Shown here one piece after another: positions 34,519-41,480 of a stretch of 52,544 bases of DNA (positions are counted from its first letter, which is position 1; every line of letters begins with the position of its first letter). The translations under genes and the position numbers were made by a program. This stretch comes from an uncultured Lentisphaerota bacterium (GTDB lineage Bacteria > Verrucomicrobiota > Kiritimatiellia > RFP12 > UBA1067): assembly GCA_946413265.1 (NCBI GenBank), contig CAMKJU010000019.1, forward strand, positions 1 to 52,544, in the 5' to 3' direction. Below the pieces are notes generated by a model. It did not search any database. It was given only the letters and a program-made list of their open reading frames with translations, and was not told where the DNA came from.

Positions 34519-34547
34519 ATTATACAGAATCCCATGTCCGATTGCAA
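34519..34547 (-). promoter_or_regulatory. Promoter of giant gene D (TTGCAA-17-TATAAT)
   Basis: On the minus strand TTGCAA (34547-34542) and TATAAT (34524-34519) are separated by 17 nt. The leader to the ATG at 34386 is about 125 nt and differs from the B/C leader. Confidence 0.7.
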
Positions 34548-34548
34548 T

Positions 34549-34580
34549 ACCCATTCGGACGCATACCCATTCGGACGCAT
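34549..34580. repeat. 16-bp tandem duplication upstream of promoter D
   Basis: ACCCATTCGGACGCAT occurs twice head to tail, 1 bp upstream of the -35 box on the minus strand. This is a likely activator or repressor site pair, or a recent slippage product. Confidence 0.7.
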
Positions 34581-34650
34581 TCAGACATGGGGAAATCAGG
34601 AAAAATCAGCGCATCACCCTGGCTCATCTCACGTCTGGGCCGATGGATTT

Positions 34651-34753
34651 CGCCGCCTGGAAGGCGGCGTTCCCAGTTAGGCTGACTGGGCGAGCCGCCA
34701 TGGCGGCTCGCCGGGACGGCTTGTATACCGGGAGGCGGGCGCGGAGGCCCGCC
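34651..34753. repeat. Cluster of four palindromes upstream of the recombinase gene
   Basis: Four inverted repeats follow each other: CGCCGCC/GGCGGCG (34651-34669), CCCAGT/ACTGGG (34672-34690), the perfect 24-bp palindrome centred on CCATGG (34689-34712), and GGCGGGC/GCCCGCC (34734-34753). All lie between the giant D promoter and the recombinase gene. They may be REP-like elements or a recombination site; the next 70 bp to the recombinase ATG contain a possible -10 TAAAAT (34771-34776). Confidence 0.75.
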
Positions 34754-34825
34754 ACCTCGATGAAGGCGGGTAAAATATCTGTTTCAACCCCGGAATGGAC
34801 GGGGCAAATACATGAAAGGAAACAG

Positions 34826-35770
34826 ATGAAGACAATACCAACCCTGAAGATGGTCCTTGAGACCTACCCGAAGTTCGCCGCTATCGAGCGCATGAGGATG
34901 GAGCGTCCGTGCGAGAAGACCGTGGAAAGCGCCGTTGGCGGCACGCGCCGCCTGTGCGAGATCGGCGGACTCTCGCTCGACGAGCCGGTTTCCGCGCTCA
35001 ACGGGAAGCGGCTCGAACACATCCTCGACCTCGCCCGCTGCTCGGAGCTGAAGCCGATCTCCGTGTGGAGCTACCTCTACTCCCTGCGCAAGCTCTTCGC
35101 GAAGTGGACGCGGCGCTACTACGCGGACAAGAAATGGACGATCCCCCAGATCGAGATGCCGTCGTGTCGGCGGCAGTCCCCGCGCTACATCCGCCCCGAC
35201 ACCACCATCCTCGCGAAGGCCAAGGAGTGGTATCGCGGACTCGAAAAGCGCAGCGACCAGCGCGAGTGGGTGCTCGCGACGCTCATGCTGGAGTTCGCGA
35301 TGCGCAACGGGGACGCGGAGCGCCTGCGCTGGTCGGACTTCCGCGTCAAGGACGGCAACGCCGTCCTCTGCTACACGCCGCACAAGACGCGGCTCTCGTC
35401 CGGGCGCGTGGTGGCGTGGCCGGTCCACCCCGACATCTGGTCGCGTCTGTGCGACTATCGCGGCGTCGGCCGTTTCCGCGACAAGCGTAACGGCTGGGCG
35501 AAGAACGAGGGACGCGACTCGCAGCTGGTGGTGCCGTGCGCCCGCGACGTCTATGTACGCCTCAACCGGGAGCTGCGCACACTCTGCATCTTCACGGGAT
35601 CGAAGGGATGCTACGAGCTGCGCAAGATCTGCATCGACCACATCTACCAGAAGTACGGCGCGGAGATGGCGTCGTCGATCAGCGGCGACGACATCCGCAC
35701 GGTGATGCGCTACTACGCCGACCCGAGCGCGGTGCATGTGGAGAACGTCCGCGTCGTCGATCTGCTGTGA
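34826..35770 (+). CDS. Tyrosine-recombinase/integrase-like protein
   Basis: A 314-residue protein; the start at 34826 has AAAGGA 5 nt upstream. Residues 1-110 resemble a helical core-binding domain. The catalytic part shows box I-like FAMRNGDAERLRWSDFR (Arg), a beta-hairpin lysine in YTPHKTRLSSGR, an LRK motif in YELRKICIDHIYQKYG where most integrases have HxLRH, and a candidate nucleophile Tyr in VMRYYADPS. The canonical first His and the second His/Trp box are missing or replaced, so it may be a divergent recombinase or partly degenerate. Length fits simple (non-phage) site-specific recombinases. A cluster of palindromes and giant gene D lie immediately upstream, divergently. No att site or other mobile-element genes are seen. 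Confidence 0.65.
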   Translation: MKTIPTLKMVLETYPKFAAIERMRMERPCEKTVESAVGGTRRLCEIGGLSLDEPVSALNGKRLEHILDLARCSELKPISVWSYLYSLRKLFAKWTRRYYADKKWTIPQIEMPSCRRQSPRYIRPDTTILAKAKEWYRGLEKRSDQREWVLATLMLEFAMRNGDAERLRWSDFRVKDGNAVLCYTPHKTRLSSGRVVAWPVHPDIWSRLCDYRGVGRFRDKRNGWAKNEGRDSQLVVPCARDVYVRLNRELRTLCIFTGSKGCYELRKICIDHIYQKYGAEMASSISGDDIRTVMRYYADPSAVHVENVRVVDLL

Positions 35771-35786
35771 TTAGTCGCTAAAAACC

Positions 35787-35927
35787 TCACATCTTCCCCA
35801 TCAGCTTACGTAGCTGCTCCTTCAGCCGCTCCAGCTCTTCCCAGTCCTGCTGCTCTTCGGCGTAGGCGATCAAGCCCTCCAGCCGTCGTATCTGCTCGAT
35901 GTAGTTGTCTCTCTGCGGCATCGCCAT
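35787..35927 (-). CDS. 46-residue coiled-coil protein
   Basis: A small gene not easily found by length-based callers. The ATG at 35927 has GAGGTG 6-7 nt upstream. The protein is almost wholly a charged amphipathic helix (IEQIRRLEGLIAYAEEQQDW, then EELERLKEQLRKLMGKM), with heptad-like Leu/Ile spacing; the second half resembles a UVR motif (AxxEqxxWExLxRLKxQL). It converges with the recombinase gene, 16 bp apart, and is preceded by a 9-codon leader ORF and a TATAAT box. Possible roles are a small DNA-binding or recombinase-partner protein; function unknown. Confidence 0.6.
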   Translation of the reverse strand: MAMPQRDNYIEQIRRLEGLIAYAEEQQDWEELERLKEQLRKLMGKM

Positions 35928-35930
35928 GAT

Positions 35931-35960
35931 TCACCTCATCGTTTCAATGTTTTCCATCAT
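35931..35960 (-). CDS. 9-codon leader ORF (MMENIETMR)
   Basis: GAGGTGAAAACG precedes ATGATG; the short frame stops at 35931, three bases before the ATG of the 46-codon gene, and its last codons AGG-TGA form that gene's ribosome-binding site. Translation of the leader would open or block the next start, so coupling is likely. Confidence 0.4.
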   Translation of the reverse strand: MMENIETMR

Positions 35961-36005
35961 CGTTTTCACCTCATCGGACTTGTGCTCTTTCTGGCAGCGG
36001 TGGGA

Positions 36006-36011
36006 ATTATA
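36006..36011 (-). promoter_or_regulatory. -10 box TATAAT for the small coiled-coil gene
   Basis: Minus-strand GGTATAAT about 45 nt before the leader ORF. The divergent promoter for the gene at 36135 lies about 85 bp away. Confidence 0.5.
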
Positions 36012-36066
36012 CCCTTTAGCCCTTGAGCAAGTCAAGCCGACAAAGGATGGGTATGTTCCTCCAAAT

Positions 36067-36102
36067 CTCCCCTTGCGTGAACGAGGGGGCATCTGATAAA
36101 AT
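36067..36102 (+). promoter_or_regulatory. Promoter overlapping a degenerate palindrome
   Basis: TTGCGT (36073-36078) and TGA-TAAAAT (36097-36102) are 18 nt apart. The -35 lies inside CTCCCCTTG...CGAGGGGG (36067-36089), a shortened form of the palindromes at 24766 and 29310, so the element here overlaps a promoter instead of a gene end. Confidence 0.5.
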
Positions 36103-36134
36103 AAGAGCAAACCCCAGACACAAAAGGCGGACAA

Positions 36135-37223
36135 ATGAAAGTGAACTCCCTTAAGACGAAAAAAACAGCCCTTTGGGCTGCCATGGCGGCGGCCTTCATG
36201 ATCTCACAGGCCGAAGAGCCCCAGGAATGGAAGCCGATCGGCGAACTGCAGTTTGCCTCGATGAAGGCCATGGGACCGCAGATCGCGGAACTGGGCCGGC
36301 AGGCCAACTTCACGCTCCTCCCGATGCTCGTGCAGCAGGGAATCGCCGGATCGGAACCCGGGCAGGCCTTTGGCGCGCCGCCTGAAACCGCCGACTGGGG
36401 CATGAAGCTGTTCATGAAGACCAACACCGTGGCAGGCGTCATTGCATGGCCGGTCGCGAAGGCGCCCGCGCCCGGTGCGTCGCTTCCCAAGGACGCCGCC
36501 CTTACCAAGGACGGCAAATGGGCCTGTCTGTGCGAGGACGCCGCACTCGCAAAGCAAGTCGCCCAAACGGGCGTCTCCTTCCCGAAGCCGCTCAAGAAGG
36601 GATTCTGCAGCCTGACGCTCGATGGACGCGAGCTTCTCGACCGCATGGAGGATCTCTATCGCGGCATCGCCGAGGATGCGAAGGAAATGGCGAAGAAGGA
36701 CAAGAATGCGAAGGGCCTGCAGGTCAAGCAGGACGCCTGTGCGCTCTCCGTCTGCGCGTTTGCCAAGGACCTCGAGTCGCTTGTCGCCGTGCTGGGCGTG
36801 TCGAAACGCGGACTCGACCTGCGTTTCCGCGCAAAGCCCCGCGCAGGGAGCGACATCGCCGGCGCGTCCAAGCCGCTGCCCAAGGACATCCTTGACATCA
36901 TGAAGGAAGGCGAGGCCAAGGTGAAGTCATTCGTCGGATCGCCTACGGCGGCGAAGGACGTCGCCGCATGGCAGGAACTCATGGCGGTCCTGCCGGAAGG
37001 CAAGGAGGCGAAGGAGCCTCTGTTCGCGTTCAAGACGCCGATCGTCGGGGTGAAGGCACCGCCGAAGGACGGAAAGGATCCCGCCGCTTCCACACTCGCT
37101 TCGGCGTGGGGGTTCGCATGGCGCGAAGGCAAGGACTACCGCCTGATCGTGCGCATCCCCTCCGCCGAGCTGGCCAAGGCGATGATGGAGATGGTCAAGG
37201 TGCAGGGAGGAGCCCCGCAGTGA
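36135..37223 (+). CDS. Exported protein of unknown function
   Basis: A 362-residue protein; GGCGG precedes the ATG by 6 nt. The N-terminus (KTALWAAMAAAFMISQAEE) is a signal peptide. The rest is an alpha/beta mix with repeated Lys/Ala-rich helices and no motif I recognise; Pro-rich linkers occur at VAKAPAPGASLPKD and APPKDGKDP. Its stop overlaps the GTG start of the Prc-type protease by 4 bp, so the two are translationally coupled. The protein may be a substrate, adaptor or inhibitor of that protease (inference). By size and position, a role like that of an NlpI-type adaptor is conceivable, but no TPR is visible. Confidence 0.65.
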   Translation: MKVNSLKTKKTALWAAMAAAFMISQAEEPQEWKPIGELQFASMKAMGPQIAELGRQANFTLLPMLVQQGIAGSEPGQAFGAPPETADWGMKLFMKTNTVAGVIAWPVAKAPAPGASLPKDAALTKDGKWACLCEDAALAKQVAQTGVSFPKPLKKGFCSLTLDGRELLDRMEDLYRGIAEDAKEMAKKDKNAKGLQVKQDACALSVCAFAKDLESLVAVLGVSKRGLDLRFRAKPRAGSDIAGASKPLPKDILDIMKEGEAKVKSFVGSPTAAKDVAAWQELMAVLPEGKEAKEPLFAFKTPIVGVKAPPKDGKDPAASTLASAWGFAWREGKDYRLIVRIPSAELAKAMMEMVKVQGGAPQ

Positions 37224-39193
37224 ACGCGAAGCACTCCGCCGCGCTGCTCTGCGCCGTGACCACGGCGTGCCTTGGCGCGGGCGTGGAAACGAACGCCGTG
37301 CACGCGAAACTGGCCGAGGAGGTCTGCCGCGTGCTGGAGGCCACCCACACGTCGCGGCACGCGCCGGACGACGTCATCTCCCGTAGGGCGTTCACGAACC
37401 TGCTGGAGATGTGCGACGGCCGGCACATGGTGTTTCTTGCGGACGACATCGCCGAGTTCGCGAAGTCGCAGGACAAGCTCGACGACTTCTTCAAGGCGGG
37501 CGATTTCTCCTTCGCGCGACGCGTCCGAAGGAAGTACCGCGAGCGCCTGAAGGAATGCACGACGTTCGCAACCAACGCGCTCGCGCGCGCGCAACGTCCG
37601 GCCGGGAACCCGTCCACCTACCTCTTCGACCGGTCGAAGGAGCCGTGGCCGAGCAACGCCGACGCACGTAACGCGATCTGGCTCACACGGCTCGCAAGCG
37701 AAACCATCTTCCGCCCAGCCGCATCCCTCTCGCGTGCGTACGTCGATAAGCTGGAGGCGGAAATGAAACGCGGAGAGGATGCGGTGGACGAGGATTTCGT
37801 CATGGCCCTGGTCTCCGTCTACGACGCTCACACGCTGTACCTCTCGCCGAAGACGAGCGGGCTGCTGGAGGCCCAGCTCAAGCTTTCCCTGTGCGGCGTC
37901 GGCGCGCAGTGGACTGAGAAGGACGGCAGCGTGGTCTTCACGCGCCTCATCCCCGGCGGCCCGCTCGCCAAGAGCGGACGCGTGTCCGTGGGCGACAGGC
38001 TGGTCGCCGTGTCCCCCAAAGGCGACGGCACCTTCACGCGGGTCGCCGGCGTCCGTTCGATCGACCTGGTCGCACTGTTCAACGGCAAGGCGGGAGAGCC
38101 AATCTCGCTGGAGATCGAGCATGCGGACGGCAAGAGCGAAGTGATCACGATCAAGCGGGAGAGGATTGAAATCGCTGACCTCGCCGCGTCGTCGCAGACG
38201 GTCGAGACGCCGTCCGGACGCCTCGGCTATCTGCGTCTCCCGTCGTTCTACGTGACAGCACCTTCCAGCAACGGCACGCTGCGCTCGTCGAGCGTAGACG
38301 TCCGCACGGAACTCCGCAAGCTCAAGAAGGCGGACGTGAAAGGCGTGCTCTTCGACCTTCGCGGAAACTCCGGCGGTTCGCTGGACGACGCGGTGAAGAT
38401 CATCGGCATGTTCGTGGGAAGCGGTCCGGCCGTGCGGATGACGGGACGCGCCGGCGAAGTGGCGTTGGACGTCCTCGGCGGCAGCATCGAATGCGACACG
38501 CCGCTCGTCGTGCTCGTGAGCCGCGACAGCGCAAGCGCGGGCGAACTCGTCCCGGCGACCTTGCAGGACACCGGCCGCGCGGTGGTGGCGGGAGACCGCA
38601 CGGTGGGCAAGGGAACGGCCCAGACGGTCATCCACCTGGAAAGCCACGAGGGCGCGGCGCTCGTCGTCACCGAGGGGCGGTTTTACCGCATCACCGGCGG
38701 ATCGACGCAGATCAAGGGCGTGGAGCCGGACATCCCGCTCCCGTGCCTTGCGTCGTTCTGGAAAGGCGAAGAGGGACTTCCGTACCCCGTGGAGTGGAAC
38801 GAGATCGCGTCCGTGCCGTTCAAGAAAAGCTGGGACATGGAACGCTTCGTCCCGGAACTGCGCAAGGCGTCTGCGGCACGGCGTGCGGCCGGCAGCGCCG
38901 CGTGGAAACGCCACGAACAGCTGGTCGGCTGGGCGAAGGAGGAGGCGTATCGCAAGACCGTACCGCTCGAACGCAAGGCGCGCAAGACGCTGCGCGCGCA
39001 AGACGACGCGGTCGACGATGAGCTCGAACGGCTGGAAAGCAAGGGCTTCGACCCCGCGCACCGCGAGGCAGACGCCGCGCTGGACGAGGCGCTGAACATC
39101 CTTACCGATCTCGTGCGCCTCAATGCAGGACGCCCCATGCCGAAGCAGGAATCGGCGCAGGATGAATCCGGCCTCTTCGACGGTCTGGATTGA
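37220..39193 (+). CDS. prc: Prc/Tsp-type C-terminal processing protease (S41 family)
   Basis: A 657-residue periplasmic serine protease. The start is GTG at 37220, inside the GTGA overlap with the preceding stop and with GGAGG 9 nt upstream. There is a short hydrophobic signal (AALLCAVTTACLGA). Next comes the N-terminal Tsp domain (VLEATHTSRHAPDD, DGRHMVFLADDIAEF), then a PDZ domain (VVFTRLIPGGPLAKSGRVSV, GDRLVAV), then the S41 core with GVLFDLRGNSGGSLDDAV, catalytic Ser in SRDSASAGE and Lys in TVGKGTAQT, and a Tsp-type C-terminal helical region. Such enzymes trim or degrade proteins by recognising nonpolar C-termini. The giant proteins of this window all end in hydrophobic strands plus Arg, so cross-talk is possible but not shown. 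Confidence 0.9.
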   Translation: MNAKHSAALLCAVTTACLGAGVETNAVHAKLAEEVCRVLEATHTSRHAPDDVISRRAFTNLLEMCDGRHMVFLADDIAEFAKSQDKLDDFFKAGDFSFARRVRRKYRERLKECTTFATNALARAQRPAGNPSTYLFDRSKEPWPSNADARNAIWLTRLASETIFRPAASLSRAYVDKLEAEMKRGEDAVDEDFVMALVSVYDAHTLYLSPKTSGLLEAQLKLSLCGVGAQWTEKDGSVVFTRLIPGGPLAKSGRVSVGDRLVAVSPKGDGTFTRVAGVRSIDLVALFNGKAGEPISLEIEHADGKSEVITIKRERIEIADLAASSQTVETPSGRLGYLRLPSFYVTAPSSNGTLRSSSVDVRTELRKLKKADVKGVLFDLRGNSGGSLDDAVKIIGMFVGSGPAVRMTGRAGEVALDVLGGSIECDTPLVVLVSRDSASAGELVPATLQDTGRAVVAGDRTVGKGTAQTVIHLESHEGAALVVTEGRFYRITGGSTQIKGVEPDIPLPCLASFWKGEEGLPYPVEWNEIASVPFKKSWDMERFVPELRKASAARRAAGSAAWKRHEQLVGWAKEEAYRKTVPLERKARKTLRAQDDAVDDELERLESKGFDPAHREADAALDEALNILTDLVRLNAGRPMPKQESAQDESGLFDGLD

Positions 39194-39270
39194 CAGTCAG
39201 CGGACAAAGATGACAAAGCCGGCCATTCCTAGGGAGATCGGCGCGGATTACGATTTTCAAATTTGCCCCC

Positions 39271-39299
39271 TTGACGGGCGCGAAGGATTTTGGCATACT
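39271..39299 (+). promoter_or_regulatory. tRNA promoter (TTGACG-17-CATACT)
   Basis: TTGACG (39271-39276) and TGG-CATACT (39294-39299) are 17 nt apart; the expected start is about 39306, a few bases before tRNA-Leu. Confidence 0.65.
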
Positions 39300-39312
39300 A
39301 TACCCCCGTCAA

Positions 39313-39397
39313 GCACCCGTGGTGAAATTGGCATACACGCTAGATTCAGGTTCTAGTGCCGCAAGGTGTGTGGGTTCAAATCCCACCGGGTGCACCA
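39313..39397 (+). tRNA. tRNA-Leu (anticodon CAG)
   Basis: An 85-nt type II tRNA. The acceptor GCACCCG pairs with CGGGTGC; the anticodon arm is CTAGA-TTCAGGT-TCTAG; there is a long variable arm; the T-loop is GTTCAAATC; and the CCA end is encoded. A 4-nt gap separates it from tRNA-Glu. Confidence 0.95.
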
Positions 39398-39401
39398 GGC
39401 T

Positions 39402-39476
39402 GGCCCCTTCGTCTATCGGCTAGGACATCAGGTTCTCATCCTGAGAAGAGGAGTTCGACTCTCCTAGGGGCTGCCA
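39402..39476 (+). tRNA. tRNA-Glu (anticodon CTC)
   Basis: A 75-nt tRNA beginning GGCCCCTTCGTCTATCGG. The anticodon arm is CAGG-TTCTCAT-CCTG; the T-loop is GTTCGACTC; the acceptor 3' strand is AGGGGCT; and CCA is encoded. Confidence 0.95.
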
Positions 39477-39497
39477 ATCCAAGAGGCTTGAATCAAC

Positions 39498-41480
39498 ATG
39501 CGGACCTTCGGCAAGATCATCAAATACACGCTTTTCTGTCTCATCGGCCTTCTAATCCTCGCCATTGCCGCCCTTCTCATTTTTGAACAGCCCGTTCCCG
39601 ATTCACTGTTGCGCCGGATCACCCAGTCCCTCTCGAACGCCGACTACCTCGTGCGGGCAAACTCCGCCTCCTTCCGTTTCTCGCGTGGCCTGAAAATCAA
39701 CAACCTCCGCGTCCTCGACCGCCGGAAGCCCGCATCGCATCCGGTCATCTCGGTGTCCTGCGTGGACATCGCGCTCAACTTGCGCCGCATCCCGTGGTCG
39801 AAAAGCACGCTGATCAAGTCCGTCACCGTCACCGACCTCAGGTATCCGCGCCTCCCGGACAGCTACTACATCCCAGATTCCGTTGAATTCCCTGGCCGCC
39901 CGGATTTCCAGGAACAGGACGAACCGCTGGAACTCGACCTGCCAACCCTCCAGCCCTTCAAGCTTACGCTCATCCGCCCAGAAATCCTTGGCGTGACGCC
40001 TCGGAAAGTCGCCGCGGAGTCCGTGTCCGTCTCGACGGATGGCATCCGCGTGGATGGCATCCGCCTGGACTGGCCGGATGCCGATGCGCAGATGTCGCTG
40101 GACGGTGTGTTCGAGCTCAACCTCGAAACGCAGCGCGTAGAGGGAGAAGTCCACGGCCTCGCCCGCCAGCACCATATCCGCCCGATGCTCGTGGCGCTCG
40201 ACATCACCAACTCCTACGCCTTCATCGACAGCTTCACGCGCGTGGAGAAGCCCGTGGAGGCCTCATGCGCGTTTGACGTCAACCTCCGCAACAACGACCT
40301 CCACATCCACCTCGACCTCGCGCCAGAGGGAGGATGCTATAACCGCGTACCACTTGAGAACGCCCGTGGGCCCGTTGACATCCGCGTGTTCGTGCGCGAC
40401 ACTTACCAGAACGCCCGAATCACCGTCGGGCCGCTCGTCGCCAACCTTGCGGATGGCAGCCGCATGTCTGGAACCATCATCTACGAGAACACCAACGACG
40501 TCGGCTACGTGGACTTCCTCGACATCAGGTCCAACACGTCGCTCTCCAACGCGCTCGCCGTCGCCGATGTGATGAACGACGGCACGCTCGACTGTCTCGT
40601 TCCCGCCACGCCCCCCGCTATAAGGCTCAATGGCCGACTCGTCGTCGATCCCGCGCACGCCGACGCGAACAACCTTTCCGGGGATCTCAGTTTCGCCCGC
40701 GGTTCCATCTTCACCGTGCCGCTCCGCGACGCCTCCGCCCACTTCTCCCTTCGCGGCACAGATGTTTCTTTCTCAGATGCGCGCGCAACGGCAGAGCTCG
40801 GCGGCGACATCGCCGGGAACGCCACAATCTCCATCCCCGATTTCCAGCAGGAGAGGGCGTCTTTCCGCGTGGAGGTGTCGGGCAAGGACATCGCCCGCGC
40901 CAATTTGGCGGACATCTTCAAGCTCAAGCGCGATGACAAGCACGGGATGTTGAAAGGAGATGTCTGTCTCTCCGGCCCCCTCTCGACCAACCTCACCAGC
41001 CAGCTCAATGGCTACGGACTTGTCTCCTGCACTGACGAGCGCCTTGAGCAGATGCCTTTCTTCTCCGGCGCAACCGAATTCTTCGCAAAGCACGTCCCCG
41101 GCGTCAAATCGCTCGTCAACCTCTCAGACGCCTCCCTCGGCTTCACGATCACAAACGGCACGCTCTACGCAACCAACGCGATAGTATCAAGCGACGTTCT
41201 GACCATAGCCGCAACCGGAACCTACGACATTTCAAAGGACGACCTTGCATTCACCGGCAACATCACGCTGAAGGACAACAAAAACTTCCTCATGCAGCTT
41301 GCCACTTCTCCCATCCGCTGGACCGGCGGCAAGATCTTCGGTTTCCGTATCAAAGGGAAAATCGACGATCCCTCATGGTCCTACGAGCAGAACATCATTC
41401 CCAGTTCCGACGATATAATTTCACGCTCAAAGGACCTCATCTCCTTGCCGACGAAAATCATCTCCCCCCAGAAGAAATGA
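39498..41480 (+). CDS. AsmA-like envelope protein
   Basis: A 660-residue protein anchored by one N-terminal membrane helix (TLFCLIGLLILAIAALLIF, about 11-29), with the rest on the periplasmic side. The N-terminal SFRFSRGLKINNLRVLDRR and the C-terminal strand ladder (LGFTITNGTLYATNAIVSSD, LAFTGNITLKDNKN, PIRWTGGKIFGFRIKGKIDD) are typical of the AsmA/TamB/DUF3971 superfamily of bridge-like lipid or outer-membrane-protein transport factors. The start at 39498 has AGAGG 11 nt upstream. It begins 21 bp after tRNA-Glu with no terminator between, so it is probably read through from the tRNA promoter; its stop overlaps rnhB by 4 bp. It probably supports outer-membrane assembly (family-based inference). 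Confidence 0.78.
   Translation: MRTFGKIIKYTLFCLIGLLILAIAALLIFEQPVPDSLLRRITQSLSNADYLVRANSASFRFSRGLKINNLRVLDRRKPASHPVISVSCVDIALNLRRIPWSKSTLIKSVTVTDLRYPRLPDSYYIPDSVEFPGRPDFQEQDEPLELDLPTLQPFKLTLIRPEILGVTPRKVAAESVSVSTDGIRVDGIRLDWPDADAQMSLDGVFELNLETQRVEGEVHGLARQHHIRPMLVALDITNSYAFIDSFTRVEKPVEASCAFDVNLRNNDLHIHLDLAPEGGCYNRVPLENARGPVDIRVFVRDTYQNARITVGPLVANLADGSRMSGTIIYENTNDVGYVDFLDIRSNTSLSNALAVADVMNDGTLDCLVPATPPAIRLNGRLVVDPAHADANNLSGDLSFARGSIFTVPLRDASAHFSLRGTDVSFSDARATAELGGDIAGNATISIPDFQQERASFRVEVSGKDIARANLADIFKLKRDDKHGMLKGDVCLSGPLSTNLTSQLNGYGLVSCTDERLEQMPFFSGATEFFAKHVPGVKSLVNLSDASLGFTITNGTLYATNAIVSSDVLTIAATGTYDISKDDLAFTGNITLKDNKNFLMQLATSPIRWTGGKIFGFRIKGKIDDPSWSYEQNIIPSSDDIISRSKDLISLPTKIISPQKK

Noticed and set aside
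34531..34591. Invertible promoter bounded by CCCATGTC and GACATGGG
   Set aside because: The inverted repeats are only 8 bp and enclose the -35 but not the -10 of giant gene D, so inversion would not give a normal on/off switch. Kept only as background to the recombinase finding.
34689..34712. Replication origin or partition site at the 24-bp palindrome
   Set aside because: No DnaA-box cluster, AT-rich unwinding region or parAB genes nearby.
37136..39061. A 641-codon minus-strand frame opposite the Prc-type protease
   Set aside because: The plus strand carries all S41 and PDZ motifs; the antisense translation has no recognisable domain.
39313..39476. tRNA attachment site for an integrative element
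   Set aside because: The recombinase gene is 3.5 kb away, no duplicated tRNA 3' end was seen, and the intervening genes are ordinary chromosomal ones.
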